A stretch of 64,000 bases of DNA from Lysobacter sp. K5869 (GCF_018847975.1 NZ_CP072597.1:1054001-1118000), one strand, 5' to 3'; positions 37,218-46,617 are shown, counted from the first letter of the stretch. Made by a program: numbers and translations. The notes: generated by a model from the letters alone, not told the origin.

Positions 37218-39014
37218 TCAGCCGCCCGGCCAGAGCGGCCCGCCGAGCCACAGCCAACGCGCCATCCAGGCGCTGACGAAGGCGATGAGCACGGTCAAAG
37301 GCAAGCCGATCCGCAGGAAATCGCTGAAGCGGTATTGGCCGGGGCCGAGGATCAGGAGATTTCCGTGGTGACCGATCGGCGTGAGGAAGGCCACCACCGC
37401 GCCTAGCGCCGTGCACACCACGAACGGCGTCGCCGGCTGCCCCAGCGACTGCGCCAGCGAGATCGCGATCGGCCCCAGCAGCACCGTCGTCGCCGCGTCG
37501 GAGAGGATTTGGGTCAGCAACGCCGCCACGGTGAACATCACCAGCAAGATCGCCAGCGGCGGCCAGCCCGCGATCACGTGCAGCATGCCTTGCGCGAGCA
37601 ATTGCGCGGTGCCGGTCTGCTCCATCGCCACGCCGAGCGGAATCACGCCGGCGATCATCACGAAGATGCGCACGTCGATCTCGCGATACGCCTGTTCGAC
37701 ATCGACGCAGCGCGTGGCCACCATCGCCACCGCGCCGAGCAGGAACGCCAGCGGCGCCGGCAGCCATTCGGTCGCCGCGGCGACCACGGTCGCGGCCAGG
37801 ATCGCCAGCGCGACCGGCGCGCGCAGCCGCCGCCGCGCTTCGCCGGCGAACGGCACCAGCATCAGGAAGCCGTGGTGCGCGGCGAGTTCGGCGAAACGCG
37901 CCGGCCGGCCCCACAGCACCAACAAATCGCCCTCGCGCAGGCGCGCGTCGGCCAGCCGCGGCGCCACCGCGCCCTGGCGCCGCCACAAGCCGGCGATGAC
38001 GGCGTTGAAGCGGCGGGCGAAGTCGAGCTCGCGCACGCTGCGGCCGACGAACTCCGAACCCGGCGCGACCAGCGCCTGCACCAACTGCGCCTCGCCGTCG
38101 CCTTGCGCGTGTTCGCCGAAGCGCGCGATCGCGTTGAGATCGAGGCCGGGATCGTCGTGCAGCGAGGCCAACGCGTCGGCCGAGGCTTCCACCAACAGGA
38201 TGTCGCCGCTGATCAGCGGGCTGCTCGGGCCGAGGTCTTGCCGGCGCACGCCGTCGCGCAGCCAGCCGGTCAGCACGAAGCGGTCGCCGAGCGCTTTTTG
38301 CAGCTCCGCGAGCGGACGCGTGCTCCAGCGCGAGCCGTCGACCACCAGCAGCTCGGTGCGGTAGCGATCCAGCCGCAGATAGCCGTCGTCGCCGTGTTCG
38401 CCGCTGCGCTTGGGCAGGATCCAGCGCGCGGCCAGCATGTACAGCACGCCGACCACGACCAGGGCCAAGCCGATCGGCGTGATCGAGAAAATGCCCAGGC
38501 CCGGCGCGCCGGTGCGTTCGATCAGGTTGTCGGCGAGCAGGAACGCCGGCGCGCTGACCAGGGTGAGGGTGGTGCCGAGCGAGGCGGCGAACGACATCGG
38601 CATCAACAGGCGCGAGGCCGACAGGCCGCGCGACTTCGCGAACCGGGTCAGGATCGGCAGCATCATCGCCGTGACCATGACGTGGTGGGTGAACGAGGAC
38701 AGCGCCGCCACCGCCGGCATTGTGACGGCGATCGCACGTCCCTCGCTGTGGCCGGCGGCGCGGCCGATCCACTGGCCCAGCCGTTCCGTGATGCCGGTCG
38801 CGGCCAGTCCGCCGGAGATCACGAACACCGCCGCGACGATGATCGCCGGTTCGCTGGCGAAGCCCGACAGCGCCTGCTTGGCGTCGAGCACCCCGGTCAG
38901 CACCAACGCCAGCAAGGTCAGCATGGCGGTGACGTCGACCCGCAGCCGTTCGCTGACGAACAAGTACAAGGCGCCGGCCAGGATCAGGAGGAACGCGATC
39001 TGAGAAAAGTCCAT
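37218..39014 (-). CDS. SLC13/DASS-type transporter with two RCK_C domains
   Basis: 598 residues. Membrane helices at both ends (SQIAFLLILAGALYLFVSER at the start; the last third is a second helical half) flank a cytoplasmic middle section, about residues 200-380, with two TrkA-C/RCK_C-type domains: LAELQKALGDRFVLTGWLRD and GSEFVGRSVRELDFARRFNA. This is the common layout of bacterial SLC13 permeases annotated as sodium:sulfate or dicarboxylate symporters; the substrate is unknown. It diverges from the histidine kinase gene at 39140 with 125 bp between. Confidence 0.92.
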   Translation of the reverse strand: MDFSQIAFLLILAGALYLFVSERLRVDVTAMLTLLALVLTGVLDAKQALSGFASEPAIIVAAVFVISGGLAATGITERLGQWIGRAAGHSEGRAIAVTMPAVAALSSFTHHVMVTAMMLPILTRFAKSRGLSASRLLMPMSFAASLGTTLTLVSAPAFLLADNLIERTGAPGLGIFSITPIGLALVVVGVLYMLAARWILPKRSGEHGDDGYLRLDRYRTELLVVDGSRWSTRPLAELQKALGDRFVLTGWLRDGVRRQDLGPSSPLISGDILLVEASADALASLHDDPGLDLNAIARFGEHAQGDGEAQLVQALVAPGSEFVGRSVRELDFARRFNAVIAGLWRRQGAVAPRLADARLREGDLLVLWGRPARFAELAAHHGFLMLVPFAGEARRRLRAPVALAILAATVVAAATEWLPAPLAFLLGAVAMVATRCVDVEQAYREIDVRIFVMIAGVIPLGVAMEQTGTAQLLAQGMLHVIAGWPPLAILLVMFTVAALLTQILSDAATTVLLGPIAISLAQSLGQPATPFVVCTALGAVVAFLTPIGHHGNLLILGPGQYRFSDFLRIGLPLTVLIAFVSAWMARWLWLGGPLWPGG

Positions 39015-39139
39015 GCGCACGATTGTGCGGGACTTGGCCGTGTCCGCGCCGTGTGCGCCGTCTACCCTGCCGTCACGGGTCGATTGGCTACACTTCCCGG
39101 TCACTTCGCCGCCGATGGCCGACGCTACGCTCCAATACG

Positions 39140-40321
39140 ATGAGCCTGCCGCATCCCCTGCCGACCGCCACGCAGGCCGGAGACGATCCGGTCCGCGACG
39201 ATCGTTTCCGTCAGGCGATGAAGGCGTCGAACATCGGCATGGCCATCGTGTCGCTCGACGGCATCTGGCTGGACGCCAATCCCGCGCTGTGCGCGATGCT
39301 CGGCTATCGCGAAGACGAATTGCGCGGGCACCACTACGCCGAAGTCACCCACCCCGACGATCTGGCGATCAGCCATAACCTCGTCGCCGCCCTGGTCAGC
39401 GGCGAGCTGGCGTCGGTGGACGAACACAAGCGCTACGTGCACCGCGACGGCTCGGACGTGTGGGTGCAGCTCAACGTCGCGGTGATGCGCGCCGAGGACG
39501 GCGCGCCGCAGTATTTCATCTCGCACATGCGCGACATCCGCGGCGAACGCGAGGCCGGCATCGCGCTGAGCGCGCGGGTGGCCGAGCACGGCGCCGCGCT
39601 GGACGCCTCGCACCGGCAATTGCAGTTGTTCGCCGACGCGGTCGCGCACGACCTGCGCGCGCCGCTGCGTTCGATCGAAAGCTTTTCCGCGCTGCTGGCC
39701 GATCGCGCCGGCGAGCGCCTGAACGAAACCGACCGCGATTATCTGACCCGCATCCGCGCCGCCGCGACCCGCATGACCGGTTTGCTGGCGATGCTCACCG
39801 AGCTGTCGCACGTGACCCGCGCGGAGATGCGGATCGGCCCGGTCGATCTGAGCCTGCTCGCCGACTGGGTCGGCGCCGAGCTGCAGGACGCCGATCCCGC
39901 GCGCCGCGGCGAGGTCCGGGTCCAGCCCGGCCTGCAGGTCGAAGGCGACGAGCGCCTGCTCAAGCTGATGCTGACCCAGCTCATGCACAACGCCTGGAAA
40001 TTCTCGACGCTCGAGGCCGACGCGCAGGCGCCGGTGCGGATCGAGATCGAAGGCGAAACCCGCGACGGCACGCTGTCGGTGAGCGTGCGCGACCACGGGA
40101 GCGGTTTCGACATGCGCTATGCTCACAAGCTGTTCGAGCCCTTCCAGCGCCTGCACGGGCCGGATCAGGGCGGCGGCCACGGCCTCGGGCTGGCGATCGC
40201 GCGACGCGTGGCCGAGCGCCATCGCGGGCAACTGCGCGCCCACTCCGAGCCCGGCGCGGGCAGCACGTTCACAGTCGAGTTGCCGCTCGTGTCGAGGGGC
40301 GAGGAAAACGCTGATGCATAA
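39140..40321 (+). CDS. PAS-domain sensor histidine kinase
   Basis: 393 residues without membrane helices, so cytoplasmic. PAS domain with PAC (about 20-140: FRQAMKASNIGMAIVSLDGI ... YFISHMRDIRGERE), HisKA with the phospho-acceptor His in AVAHDLRAPLRSIESFS (about 170-235), and HATPase_c with NAWKFS, DHGSGFD and GHGLGLAI. The kinase type resembles bacteriophytochrome-related enzymes. Its stop overlaps the start of the response regulator gene, which argues for a direct signalling pair. Confidence 0.93.
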   Translation: MSLPHPLPTATQAGDDPVRDDRFRQAMKASNIGMAIVSLDGIWLDANPALCAMLGYREDELRGHHYAEVTHPDDLAISHNLVAALVSGELASVDEHKRYVHRDGSDVWVQLNVAVMRAEDGAPQYFISHMRDIRGEREAGIALSARVAEHGAALDASHRQLQLFADAVAHDLRAPLRSIESFSALLADRAGERLNETDRDYLTRIRAAATRMTGLLAMLTELSHVTRAEMRIGPVDLSLLADWVGAELQDADPARRGEVRVQPGLQVEGDERLLKLMLTQLMHNAWKFSTLEADAQAPVRIEIEGETRDGTLSVSVRDHGSGFDMRYAHKLFEPFQRLHGPDQGGGHGLGLAIARRVAERHRGQLRAHSEPGAGSTFTVELPLVSRGEENADA

Positions 40322-40748
40322 GGAAATCCTGCTGGTCGAGGACAACCCCGACGACGTCGAGCTGACCCGGCTCGCCTTCGACGAGGCCAAGATCGCCAAC
40401 AGGCTGGTGGTGATGGGCGATGGCGCCGAGGCGCTGGATTACCTGTTCGCCCGCGGCCGCTATTCCGATCGCGACCCCAACGACTTGCCGTCGATCGTGC
40501 TGCTGGACCTCAACCTGCCCAAGGTCGATGGCCGCGAAGTGCTGCAGGCGATCCGCGCCCACGAACCCACCCGCACCCTGCCGGTGGTGGTGCTGACCAC
40601 CAGCACCGAGCCGTTCGACGTCGAGGCCAGCTATGCGCTCGGGGTCAACAGCTATATCCAGAAGCCGGTGGATTTCGAGCAGTTCGTGTGGGCGGTCAAG
40701 CAGGTCGGGCTGTACTGGCTGGTGTTGAACCATCCGCGCAATCCCTGA
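40314..40748 (+). CDS. Single-domain response regulator (Rcp1-like)
   Basis: 144 residues, receiver domain only: acidic pair EDNPDD near the N-terminus, phospho-acceptor Asp in VLLDLNLPKVDG, TTS motif and Lys in YIQKPVDFEQF. The extended loop after alpha-2 (ARGRYSDRDPNDLPS) is typical of Rcp1-type partners of phytochrome-like kinases. It overlaps the kinase gene by 8 bp and has no output domain. Confidence 0.93.
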   Translation: MHKEILLVEDNPDDVELTRLAFDEAKIANRLVVMGDGAEALDYLFARGRYSDRDPNDLPSIVLLDLNLPKVDGREVLQAIRAHEPTRTLPVVVLTTSTEPFDVEASYALGVNSYIQKPVDFEQFVWAVKQVGLYWLVLNHPRNP

Positions 40749-40881
40749 CGTCGAGCGCCGCGGCCGCGGACCGTAAGCGGCGCCCCCGGCCTCGCTGAGG
40801 TTTGCCGACGCCGGCAGCCGCGCGTCCCCGCCCTGGCCGGGCGGCCCGCCGAGCCCGGTCCGGCTCCCTGCGTTCATCCCC

Positions 40882-40904
40882 AAAACCGCCCGTGAGGCGG
40901 TTTT
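40882..40904 (+). terminator. Terminator after the response regulator
   Basis: A 9-bp perfect stem, AAAACCGCC / GGCGGTTTT, with loop CGTGA; the A/T ends allow termination in both directions. It lies in the 339-bp gap before the APC permease, which otherwise shows nothing. Confidence 0.8.
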
Positions 40905-41087
40905 CGCATGTCTGGAGCGTGGCGATCCTGCGCCGCGGAGCACAGATCCTGCCGCCGGCATGTCCGCGCCGCGGCGCCCCGGTTCGATAGGCGTATTGCG
41001 TCCACATCGGTGCCGCCGCCCTGACGGCGCGGCCGGACGCGTCAGCCCGCCGGCCGGCGGCGGGCCCGCCACGGGACTCCAGGACGC

Positions 41088-42506
41088 ATGCGCGATACCG
41101 CTGAGCAACGCTTGAAGGCCGGTTCGGTCGGTGGACCGCAGATCCTGGCCTTGGTGTTCGCCACCACCGGGCCGTTGATCGGCCTGATCGGCGCGATGCC
41201 GGTCGCGCTGACCCAGGGCAACGGCATCGGCCTGGCCGGCTGCTTGCTGCTCGCCGGCCTGGTCTATCTGGTCTTCGCCGCGGGCTTCGCCGCCTTGACC
41301 CGCGAAGTGGTGGACGCCGGCGCGTTCTACGCCTGCGTCGCGCGCGGCGTGTCGCGCCCGGCCGGGCTGGTCGCCGCGGCGCTGGCGACCACGGCGTACA
41401 TGGCGCTGCAGCTGTGCTGCTACGGCGTGATCGGCTTTTTCATCGGCCAACTCAGCGAACGCGCCTGGGGCGAAAGCCTGCCGTGGTGGTTCAACGCGTT
41501 GCTGGTGAACGCGGTGGTGCCGTTCTGCGCGCAGCGCAACCTGGGTTTCGCCGCGCGCTTGCTGGGCGTGCTGTCGCTGGCCGAGGTCGTGCTGATGGCC
41601 GCGTTCGCGGTCTCGGTGCTGTGGCGCGGCGGCGGGCCGGAAGGCCTGAGCGCGGAGCCGTTCGCGCCGTCGCGGGTGTTCTCGGCCGGCTTCGGCGCGG
41701 CGATGGTGTTCGCCGTGGCGGCCTTCGCCGGCTTCGAGACCGCGGCGGTCTACGGCGAGGAAGCGCGCGCGCCGCGGCGCACCGTGCCGCGCGCGCTGTT
41801 CGCGGCGATCCTCGCCGTCGCCGCGACCCTGGCCGGTTCGGCGTGGATGTTGATCGCCGCCTACGGCCCCGGCGAAATCGTCGCCGCGGCCGCGCGCGAT
41901 CCCGGCGGGCTGTGGTTCTCGGCGGTGTCGCGCTTTCTGTCGCCGGACCTGGGCGCGGCCACGGCCGGATTGCTGCTGACGAGTCTGTTCGCGTCGATCG
42001 TCGGCCTGCAGAACGTGGTCTCGCGCTATCTCTACGCGCTCGGCCGCGACGGCGCGATCTGGCCGGCGCTGGCGCAGATGCATCCGCGCCAGGAGACGCC
42101 GTACATCGCCAATCTGGCGCAGGCGTCGGTGTCGATCCTGGCGCTGGCGGGATTGGGCTCGATCGAGAACGACCCGCTGCGCATCGCCTTGGGATCGGCC
42201 TCGGCGCTGGCGGTGATCGCGCTGCTCGGCGCGCAGATCTTGGTCAGCCTCGCGGTGATCGGTTACTTCCGCGGACGCGGCGGCGGCGCGTGGAGCACGC
42301 GGATCGCTCCGGCGGCGAGCGTGGCCGCGCTGTCGGCGCTGTTGTGCACGGTACTGGCCAACCTGCGCGCGCTGACCGGCGGCAGCGCGGCCGCCGTGTG
42401 GGCGATCGCGATCGCCTTGCTGGCGTTGGTCGCCGCCTGCGTGTTGCGCGCCTGGACGATGCGACGGCGCGACCCGGCCGCGTACGCGCGGCTCGGCGGC
42501 GGATAA
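41088..42506 (+). CDS. APC-superfamily amino acid permease
   Basis: 472 residues with about 12 hydrophobic segments, inner membrane. The family N-terminal motif is seen as FATTGPLIGLIGAMPVALTQGN, and FAGFETAAVYGEEARAPRRT is the conserved loop after helix 6. Substrate unknown. Preceded by a CAGGAC ribosome-binding site. It converges on the oxygenase gene, 17 bp apart. Confidence 0.9.
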   Translation: MRDTAEQRLKAGSVGGPQILALVFATTGPLIGLIGAMPVALTQGNGIGLAGCLLLAGLVYLVFAAGFAALTREVVDAGAFYACVARGVSRPAGLVAAALATTAYMALQLCCYGVIGFFIGQLSERAWGESLPWWFNALLVNAVVPFCAQRNLGFAARLLGVLSLAEVVLMAAFAVSVLWRGGGPEGLSAEPFAPSRVFSAGFGAAMVFAVAAFAGFETAAVYGEEARAPRRTVPRALFAAILAVAATLAGSAWMLIAAYGPGEIVAAAARDPGGLWFSAVSRFLSPDLGAATAGLLLTSLFASIVGLQNVVSRYLYALGRDGAIWPALAQMHPRQETPYIANLAQASVSILALAGLGSIENDPLRIALGSASALAVIALLGAQILVSLAVIGYFRGRGGGAWSTRIAPAASVAALSALLCTVLANLRALTGGSAAAVWAIAIALLALVAACVLRAWTMRRRDPAAYARLGGG

Positions 42507-42523
42507 CGCGCGTCGCCGCGGCG

Positions 42524-43273
42524 TCAGCCGCCGCCGTACAAGCGTTCGGCGCGCTGGAACAGAATCCAGCTGGTGGCGATGTACTTGTCGCCGCCCTTGG
42601 GCCGGTTGCCGCGATGGGTGTGGGTGAACGCGGCCGGCGCGATCAGCAGGTCGCCGGCGCGCGGCGCGATCTTGCGGCGCTGGTAGAGGAACTCGGTCTC
42701 GCCTTCCTCGAAGCCGTCGTTGAGGTAGATCGTCCACAGCACGTGGCGGTGCAGGGTGTCGGCGTGCGGGTCGCGCGGGTACAGCTCGCAATGCCAGTAG
42801 GGATACCCGCCGCGGCCGTCGGTGTAGCGCTGCAGATTGATCGCGCCGGGACGGAACACGGTCTGCGCGACCGGCGCGAGCTGGCTGTCGTCCATCTGCG
42901 CCATGCGCTCGGCGGTGAGGCGGTGGCGCTTGCCGTCGGCGTCGGGCGCTTCCAGCATCAGCGGCGCGATCAAGGTGTGCGGATAGCGGCGCAGGTACTG
43001 CAGCAGGCCGCGGAACACCGCCAGATTCAACGCCACTTCGATGTCTTTCCAGCCTTCGCGCCCGGTGATGGTGAGGTCGCGGCTGTCCTTCAGATCCGGC
43101 ATTACTCCGCCGCCGACGCGGCCGGGTTCGCTCTCGCGGCTGGCGTCGAAACGCCGCACCAGCTCGGCGCATTGCTCGCGGCTCAGCGCCTGCGGATAGA
43201 CCTCGATGAAATCGTCGCCGCCGTGGGCGGCGGCGGGCAGGGCGTCGCGGACGGCGTCGGGTGCGGAAGACAT
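42524..43273 (-). CDS. 2OG-Fe(II) oxygenase
   Basis: 249 residues. Iron ligands are likely the His and acidic residue of YWHCELYPRD (about residue 160) and the distal His of AAFTHTHRGNRP (about 217), with KYIATSWILF providing the 2-oxoglutarate contact. This resembles PKHD/prolyl-4-hydroxylase-type oxygenases. The N-terminal part (DDFIEVYPQALSREQCAELV) is typical for the fold. Substrate unknown. ATG at 43273; the frame is open further upstream without family similarity. Confidence 0.8.
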   Translation of the reverse strand: MSSAPDAVRDALPAAAHGGDDFIEVYPQALSREQCAELVRRFDASRESEPGRVGGGVMPDLKDSRDLTITGREGWKDIEVALNLAVFRGLLQYLRRYPHTLIAPLMLEAPDADGKRHRLTAERMAQMDDSQLAPVAQTVFRPGAINLQRYTDGRGGYPYWHCELYPRDPHADTLHRHVLWTIYLNDGFEEGETEFLYQRRKIAPRAGDLLIAPAAFTHTHRGNRPKGGDKYIATSWILFQRAERLYGGG

Positions 43274-43582
43274 GGGACCAACCTGAAGAGACGGAGCGGG
43301 TAAGACACAAACGCGCGCGGGCGGCGTTTCCCCATCCTCGCACGCGCGATGAGGTTGCGAAAACGCAACGCGGCCGGCGCGCGTAGGCGCGAGCGTGCGT
43401 GAGCGCCGGCGAAGCCAAGCGCGGCGCGCATGCGCGGGTGCGACGGCGACAAGCTGAGTGGGGGAATCGCGCGCTTCGCGTGTTAGCGGCGCGTTACGGG
43501 GGCGCAACGTTTCGTCGCGCCGGCGCCGGCCAAATGCGATCGCGCGCCGGCGAATCGCTTTCGGATCAATCGCTTGCGAAGT

Positions 43583-43597
43583 TGGCACGGGATTGGC
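43583..43597 (+). promoter_or_regulatory. Sigma-54 promoter of the Fap amyloid operon
   Basis: TGGCACGGGATTGGC matches the consensus TGGCACG-N4-TTGC at every fixed position except one (T to G before the -12 GC), with the required GG-to-GC spacing. Transcription would start near 43609, about 60 bp before the first gene. The facing gene at 49616-51073 encodes a sigma-54 activator with the GAFTGA loop. Confidence 0.8.
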
Positions 43598-43668
43598 GTG
43601 GGGAATCTCCGCCGGCCGCGCCTGCCCCGCATCCGGTGTTTCGAGCATCCCCCGTCTCGGAGTCCGCC

Positions 43669-44217
43669 ATGTCCGCCGCCCTCGCCCGCGTCGCCGCCGT
43701 TCGCGCCGCCCCGTTCCGCCGCCGCCGCGCGCTGGCGTTCGCCGCGCTCGCGTTCGCCTGCGCCGCCGCCCTGCCGGGCGCGCGCGCGGCCGAACCCGGC
43801 GCCGACACCACCGTGGTGATCGCCCGCACCGTCCATCCGCGCATCGCCTATCGCGCGTTGCCGGCGCAAGACAACCCGGTGCGCACCGAGGCGACGACGT
43901 TCCCGGGCCAGGTGTTCCACGCCACCCTCGACCGTTCGCTGGCGCCGTTGCTCGACGACGCCGCGCTCGGCCAGCACGGTTCCGGCGGCATCGGCGTCGG
44001 CGCGGCCACCGACGCGGTGACCGGCCTGCTGGTGCCCGGCGCCGGCCTCGGCGCGGGCAACGCGCTCGGCGGGCCGGCCGCGTCGGCGCCGCTCGGCGCG
44101 AGCGCCAGCGTCGGCGGTGCGGTGATCGGCGCGACCGCGGGCCTGGGCGACACGATCACCGGTGCGGTGATGCAAGCGGTGATGCCGGCCGCCGCGCCGC
44201 CGGGGAGCGGGCGGTGA
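43669..44217 (+). CDS. First gene of the Fap operon, exported, FapA position
   Basis: 182 residues. Signal peptide (RRRRALAFAALAFACAAALP to ARAA), a short beta-like part (TTVVIARTVHPRIAYRALPA) and a Gly/Ala-rich C-terminal third (GIGVGAATDAVTGLLVPGAG onward). By position it matches FapA, the periplasmic chaperone-like protein of the Pseudomonas fap operon, but sequence similarity cannot be judged by eye. Its stop codon overlaps the GTG start of the next gene, so the two are translationally coupled. Confidence 0.7.
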   Translation: MSAALARVAAVRAAPFRRRRALAFAALAFACAAALPGARAAEPGADTTVVIARTVHPRIAYRALPAQDNPVRTEATTFPGQVFHATLDRSLAPLLDDAALGQHGSGGIGVGAATDAVTGLLVPGAGLGAGNALGGPAASAPLGASASVGGAVIGATAGLGDTITGAVMQAVMPAAAPPGSGR

Positions 44218-44834
44218 ACGCGCGCGCCCGTCCGTTGCGGCATGCGCCGCTGTGGTTGATCGCGTGCTTGCTGGCGACCGCGGTGGTCGCCGACGGCCGC
44301 GCGCAGCCGCCGCTCGACAGCGCCCGCATCGGCGCCGCCGGGCGCGGCCTCGACGGCCGCGCGGCGATCAATCAGGCCGCCGGCGCCGGCAATGCGCAGG
44401 CCAATCAGGCCGCGCTGTCGCTGTCCTCCGACGGCGCCGCGTTCGCCGCCGCGCGCGCCGACCAACGCATCGACTCGTCCGCGGCCCTCGCCGCCGCGCG
44501 CCGCGCGCAAGCGCGCATCGACGCCGGCGCGTTCGCCGACGCCCACGGCTTGCTGCAACTCAATCAAAGCGCCGGCGCCGGCAACGCCCAGCTCAACCAG
44601 TTCGCGCTCGCGCGCGGCGGCGGCGGCGCGCTCGACGACGCGGCCTTGGCGCAAGTCGCCGGCCCCGCGACCGCGCCGCTGGAAACCCGGCGCGCGCCGG
44701 GCCTGCGCGACGCCGCCATCGCCGACGACGCCTTCCGCGGCGGCCAAGGCGTGCTGCAACTCAACCAGACGGCGGGGATCGGCAACGCGTCGGTCAACGC
44801 CATCGTGCTCCGACTGCCGGGGAGCGCTCCATAA
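44214..44834 (+). CDS. Fap-type minor repeat protein
   Basis: 206 residues starting at GTG (overlap GTGA with the preceding stop). Signal peptide (LWLIACLLATAVVADGRAQ). Three short amyloid-like repeats: AINQAAGAGNAQANQAAL (about residue 44), LQLNQSAGAGNAQLNQFAL (about 118) and LQLNQTAGIGNASVNAIVL (C-terminus). The N-Q/G-N-x-Q-N pattern is that of curli/Fap-type fibre subunits, but the repeats are shorter than in the two following genes and the C-terminal CxxC is missing. It could be a nucleator or minor subunit; inference only. Confidence 0.75.
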   Translation: MNARARPLRHAPLWLIACLLATAVVADGRAQPPLDSARIGAAGRGLDGRAAINQAAGAGNAQANQAALSLSSDGAAFAAARADQRIDSSAALAAARRAQARIDAGAFADAHGLLQLNQSAGAGNAQLNQFALARGGGGALDDAALAQVAGPATAPLETRRAPGLRDAAIADDAFRGGQGVLQLNQTAGIGNASVNAIVLRLPGSAP

Positions 44835-44886
44835 CGACAACGGCGGAACGCAGTCGCGACACCCACCACCCTTCAGGAGAGAGACC

Positions 44887-45648
44887 ATGAAAGCGCAACT
44901 GACCCTGCTCGCCCTCGCATTGGCCGTCGCCGCGCCCGCTTACGCCGAAGGCGACGACGCCCGCATCCACAGCGATACCTACGTGAGCAACCGCATCCAC
45001 GTCGGCGGCCACGTCGAAGTGAAAGGCAAGATCCGCGTCGCGTCCGAATCCGCCGCGACCGTCGATCAGGACCAGAACACCCTGGCCAACACCTCGCTCG
45101 GCGACGGCGACCACGACGCCCGCATGGGCGGCAACGCGATGTCCAGCGCGCAGGGCAACATGGGCGCGAACATCGCCGCCGGCGTCGGCAACGCGCAGAG
45201 CAACGACACCGCGCTGTCGGCGGTGGACGGCGAGAAAGTGTTCGCCTCGGCGATGGTGTTCAACGATCAGAAGGCCGGCTTCAACTACGCCTATTCCAGC
45301 CAGCAGGACACCTATTACAGTGCCACCCTCGACGGCAACGCGCTGTCCAACGCCAAGGGCAACATCGGCGTGAACGTCGGCGCCGGCGTCGGCAACGCGC
45401 AGAGCAACGGCATGGCCGCCTCGGTCAACAGCTCCGGCACCATCGCCAAGGCCGCTTCCGACAGCGAGCAGCACAGCTGGCTCAACGAACTGGCCGCGGC
45501 CTGCGACCTGGACACCTTCGCCACCCTCGGCGGCAACGCGCTGTCGGGCGCGCAGGGCAACATCGGCGCCAACGTCGCCGCCGGCGTCGGCAACCTGCAA
45601 CACAACGGCTTGTCGATCGCCACCGCGTCCTGCGGCAGCTGCCAATGA
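44887..45648 (+). CDS. Fap functional amyloid subunit (FapB/FapC-like), copy 1
   Basis: 253 residues. Signal peptide (LTLLALALAVAAPAYA). Three long Fap repeats: GGNAMSSAQGNMGANIAAGV (about residue 79), DGNALSNAKGNIGVNVGAGV (about 149) and GGNALSGAQGNIGANVAAGV (about 218), each continuing GNxQxN, separated by non-repeat linkers. The C-terminus ends in CGSC, the CxxC of Fap subunits. These repeats stack into the cross-beta fibre outside the cell. Strong ribosome-binding site AGGAGAGAG. Nearly the same first 60 residues as copy 2. Confidence 0.88.
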   Translation: MKAQLTLLALALAVAAPAYAEGDDARIHSDTYVSNRIHVGGHVEVKGKIRVASESAATVDQDQNTLANTSLGDGDHDARMGGNAMSSAQGNMGANIAAGVGNAQSNDTALSAVDGEKVFASAMVFNDQKAGFNYAYSSQQDTYYSATLDGNALSNAKGNIGVNVGAGVGNAQSNGMAASVNSSGTIAKAASDSEQHSWLNELAAACDLDTFATLGGNALSGAQGNIGANVAAGVGNLQHNGLSIATASCGSCQ

Positions 45649-45725
45649 CCCGCGCGCGGCCGCGGCGCGCGCCGCCGCGGCCCTGCGCATCCGAGCGGAA
45701 CGAATCGGCTTGACGGAGAACTTCG

Positions 45726-46541
45726 ATGAAACTCCAGCACTCCTTGTTGGCGCTCGCGCTCGCGGCCCTGGCCGGACCGGCCTTCGCCGAGGGCGACGAC
45801 GCGCGCATCCACAGCGATACCTCGGTGAGCAACCGCATCCACGTCGGCGGCCACGTCAACGTGAAGGGCAAGATCCGGGTGGCGTCCGAATCGGCCGCGA
45901 CCGTGGATCAGGACCAGACCACCGAAGCCAACGCCTCGCTCGGCGACGGCGACCACAGCGCGCATCTGGGCGACAACGCCTTGTCGAACGCGCAGGGCAA
46001 CATCGGCGCCAACGTCGCCGCCGGCGTCGGCAACGCGCAGAGCAACGACACCGCGCTGTCGGCGGTGGACGGCGAGAAAGTGTTCGCCTCGGCGATGGTG
46101 TTCGACAAGCAGTCCACCCTCGCCAACTACGCCACCACCAACACCGACGAGACCTTCTACCGCGCCACCCTCGACGGCAATGCGCTGTCGAACGCCAAGG
46201 GCAACATCGGCGTCAACGTCGCCGCCGGCGTCGGCAACGCGCAGAGCAACGGCATGGCCGCTTCGGTCAACAGCTCCGGCACCGTGGCGCTGGCGACCTC
46301 CGACAGCGAGCAGCACGCCTTGTCGAACCTGCTCGACAGCGACGGCCGCCGCATCAGCCTGGATCTGTACGCCTCGCTCGGCGGCAACGCGCTGTCCGGC
46401 GCGCAGGGCAACATCGGCGTCAACGTGGCCTCGGGCGTGGGCAATCTGCAGCACAACGGCCTGGCGATCGCCACCGCCTCGTGCGGCGCCTGCGCACCGC
46501 CGCCGCCCCCGCCGCCGACCTGCACCCATTGCGGCGACTGA
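45726..46541 (+). CDS. Fap functional amyloid subunit (FapB/FapC-like), copy 2
   Basis: 271 residues, a tandem paralogue of the preceding gene with the same signal peptide type, N-terminal block (EGDDARIHSDTSVSNRIHVG) and three repeats: DNALSNAQGNIGANVAAGVG, DGNALSNAKGNIGVNVAAGV and GGNALSGAQGNIGVNVASGV. It differs mainly in the linkers, and its C-terminus is longer: CGAC, a proline run, then CTHCGD, so it has two CxxC motifs. Which of the two copies is the major FapC-type subunit cannot be told from sequence. Confidence 0.88.
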   Translation: MKLQHSLLALALAALAGPAFAEGDDARIHSDTSVSNRIHVGGHVNVKGKIRVASESAATVDQDQTTEANASLGDGDHSAHLGDNALSNAQGNIGANVAAGVGNAQSNDTALSAVDGEKVFASAMVFDKQSTLANYATTNTDETFYRATLDGNALSNAKGNIGVNVAAGVGNAQSNGMAASVNSSGTVALATSDSEQHALSNLLDSDGRRISLDLYASLGGNALSGAQGNIGVNVASGVGNLQHNGLAIATASCGACAPPPPPPPTCTHCGD

Positions 46542-46617
46542 CCTCCCCCGCCGCACCGCGATGGCCGCGCGTCGGCCATCGCGGCCTTCCGAGATCCATT
46601 CGCCGACCGATGCCGCC

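Noticed and set aside
37045..37371. 108-residue plus-strand frame with a hydrophobic N-terminal stretch
   Set aside because: Its second half lies over the 3' end of the transporter gene on the other strand, and after the hydrophobic part the sequence is basic and low in complexity. No clear ribosome-binding site.
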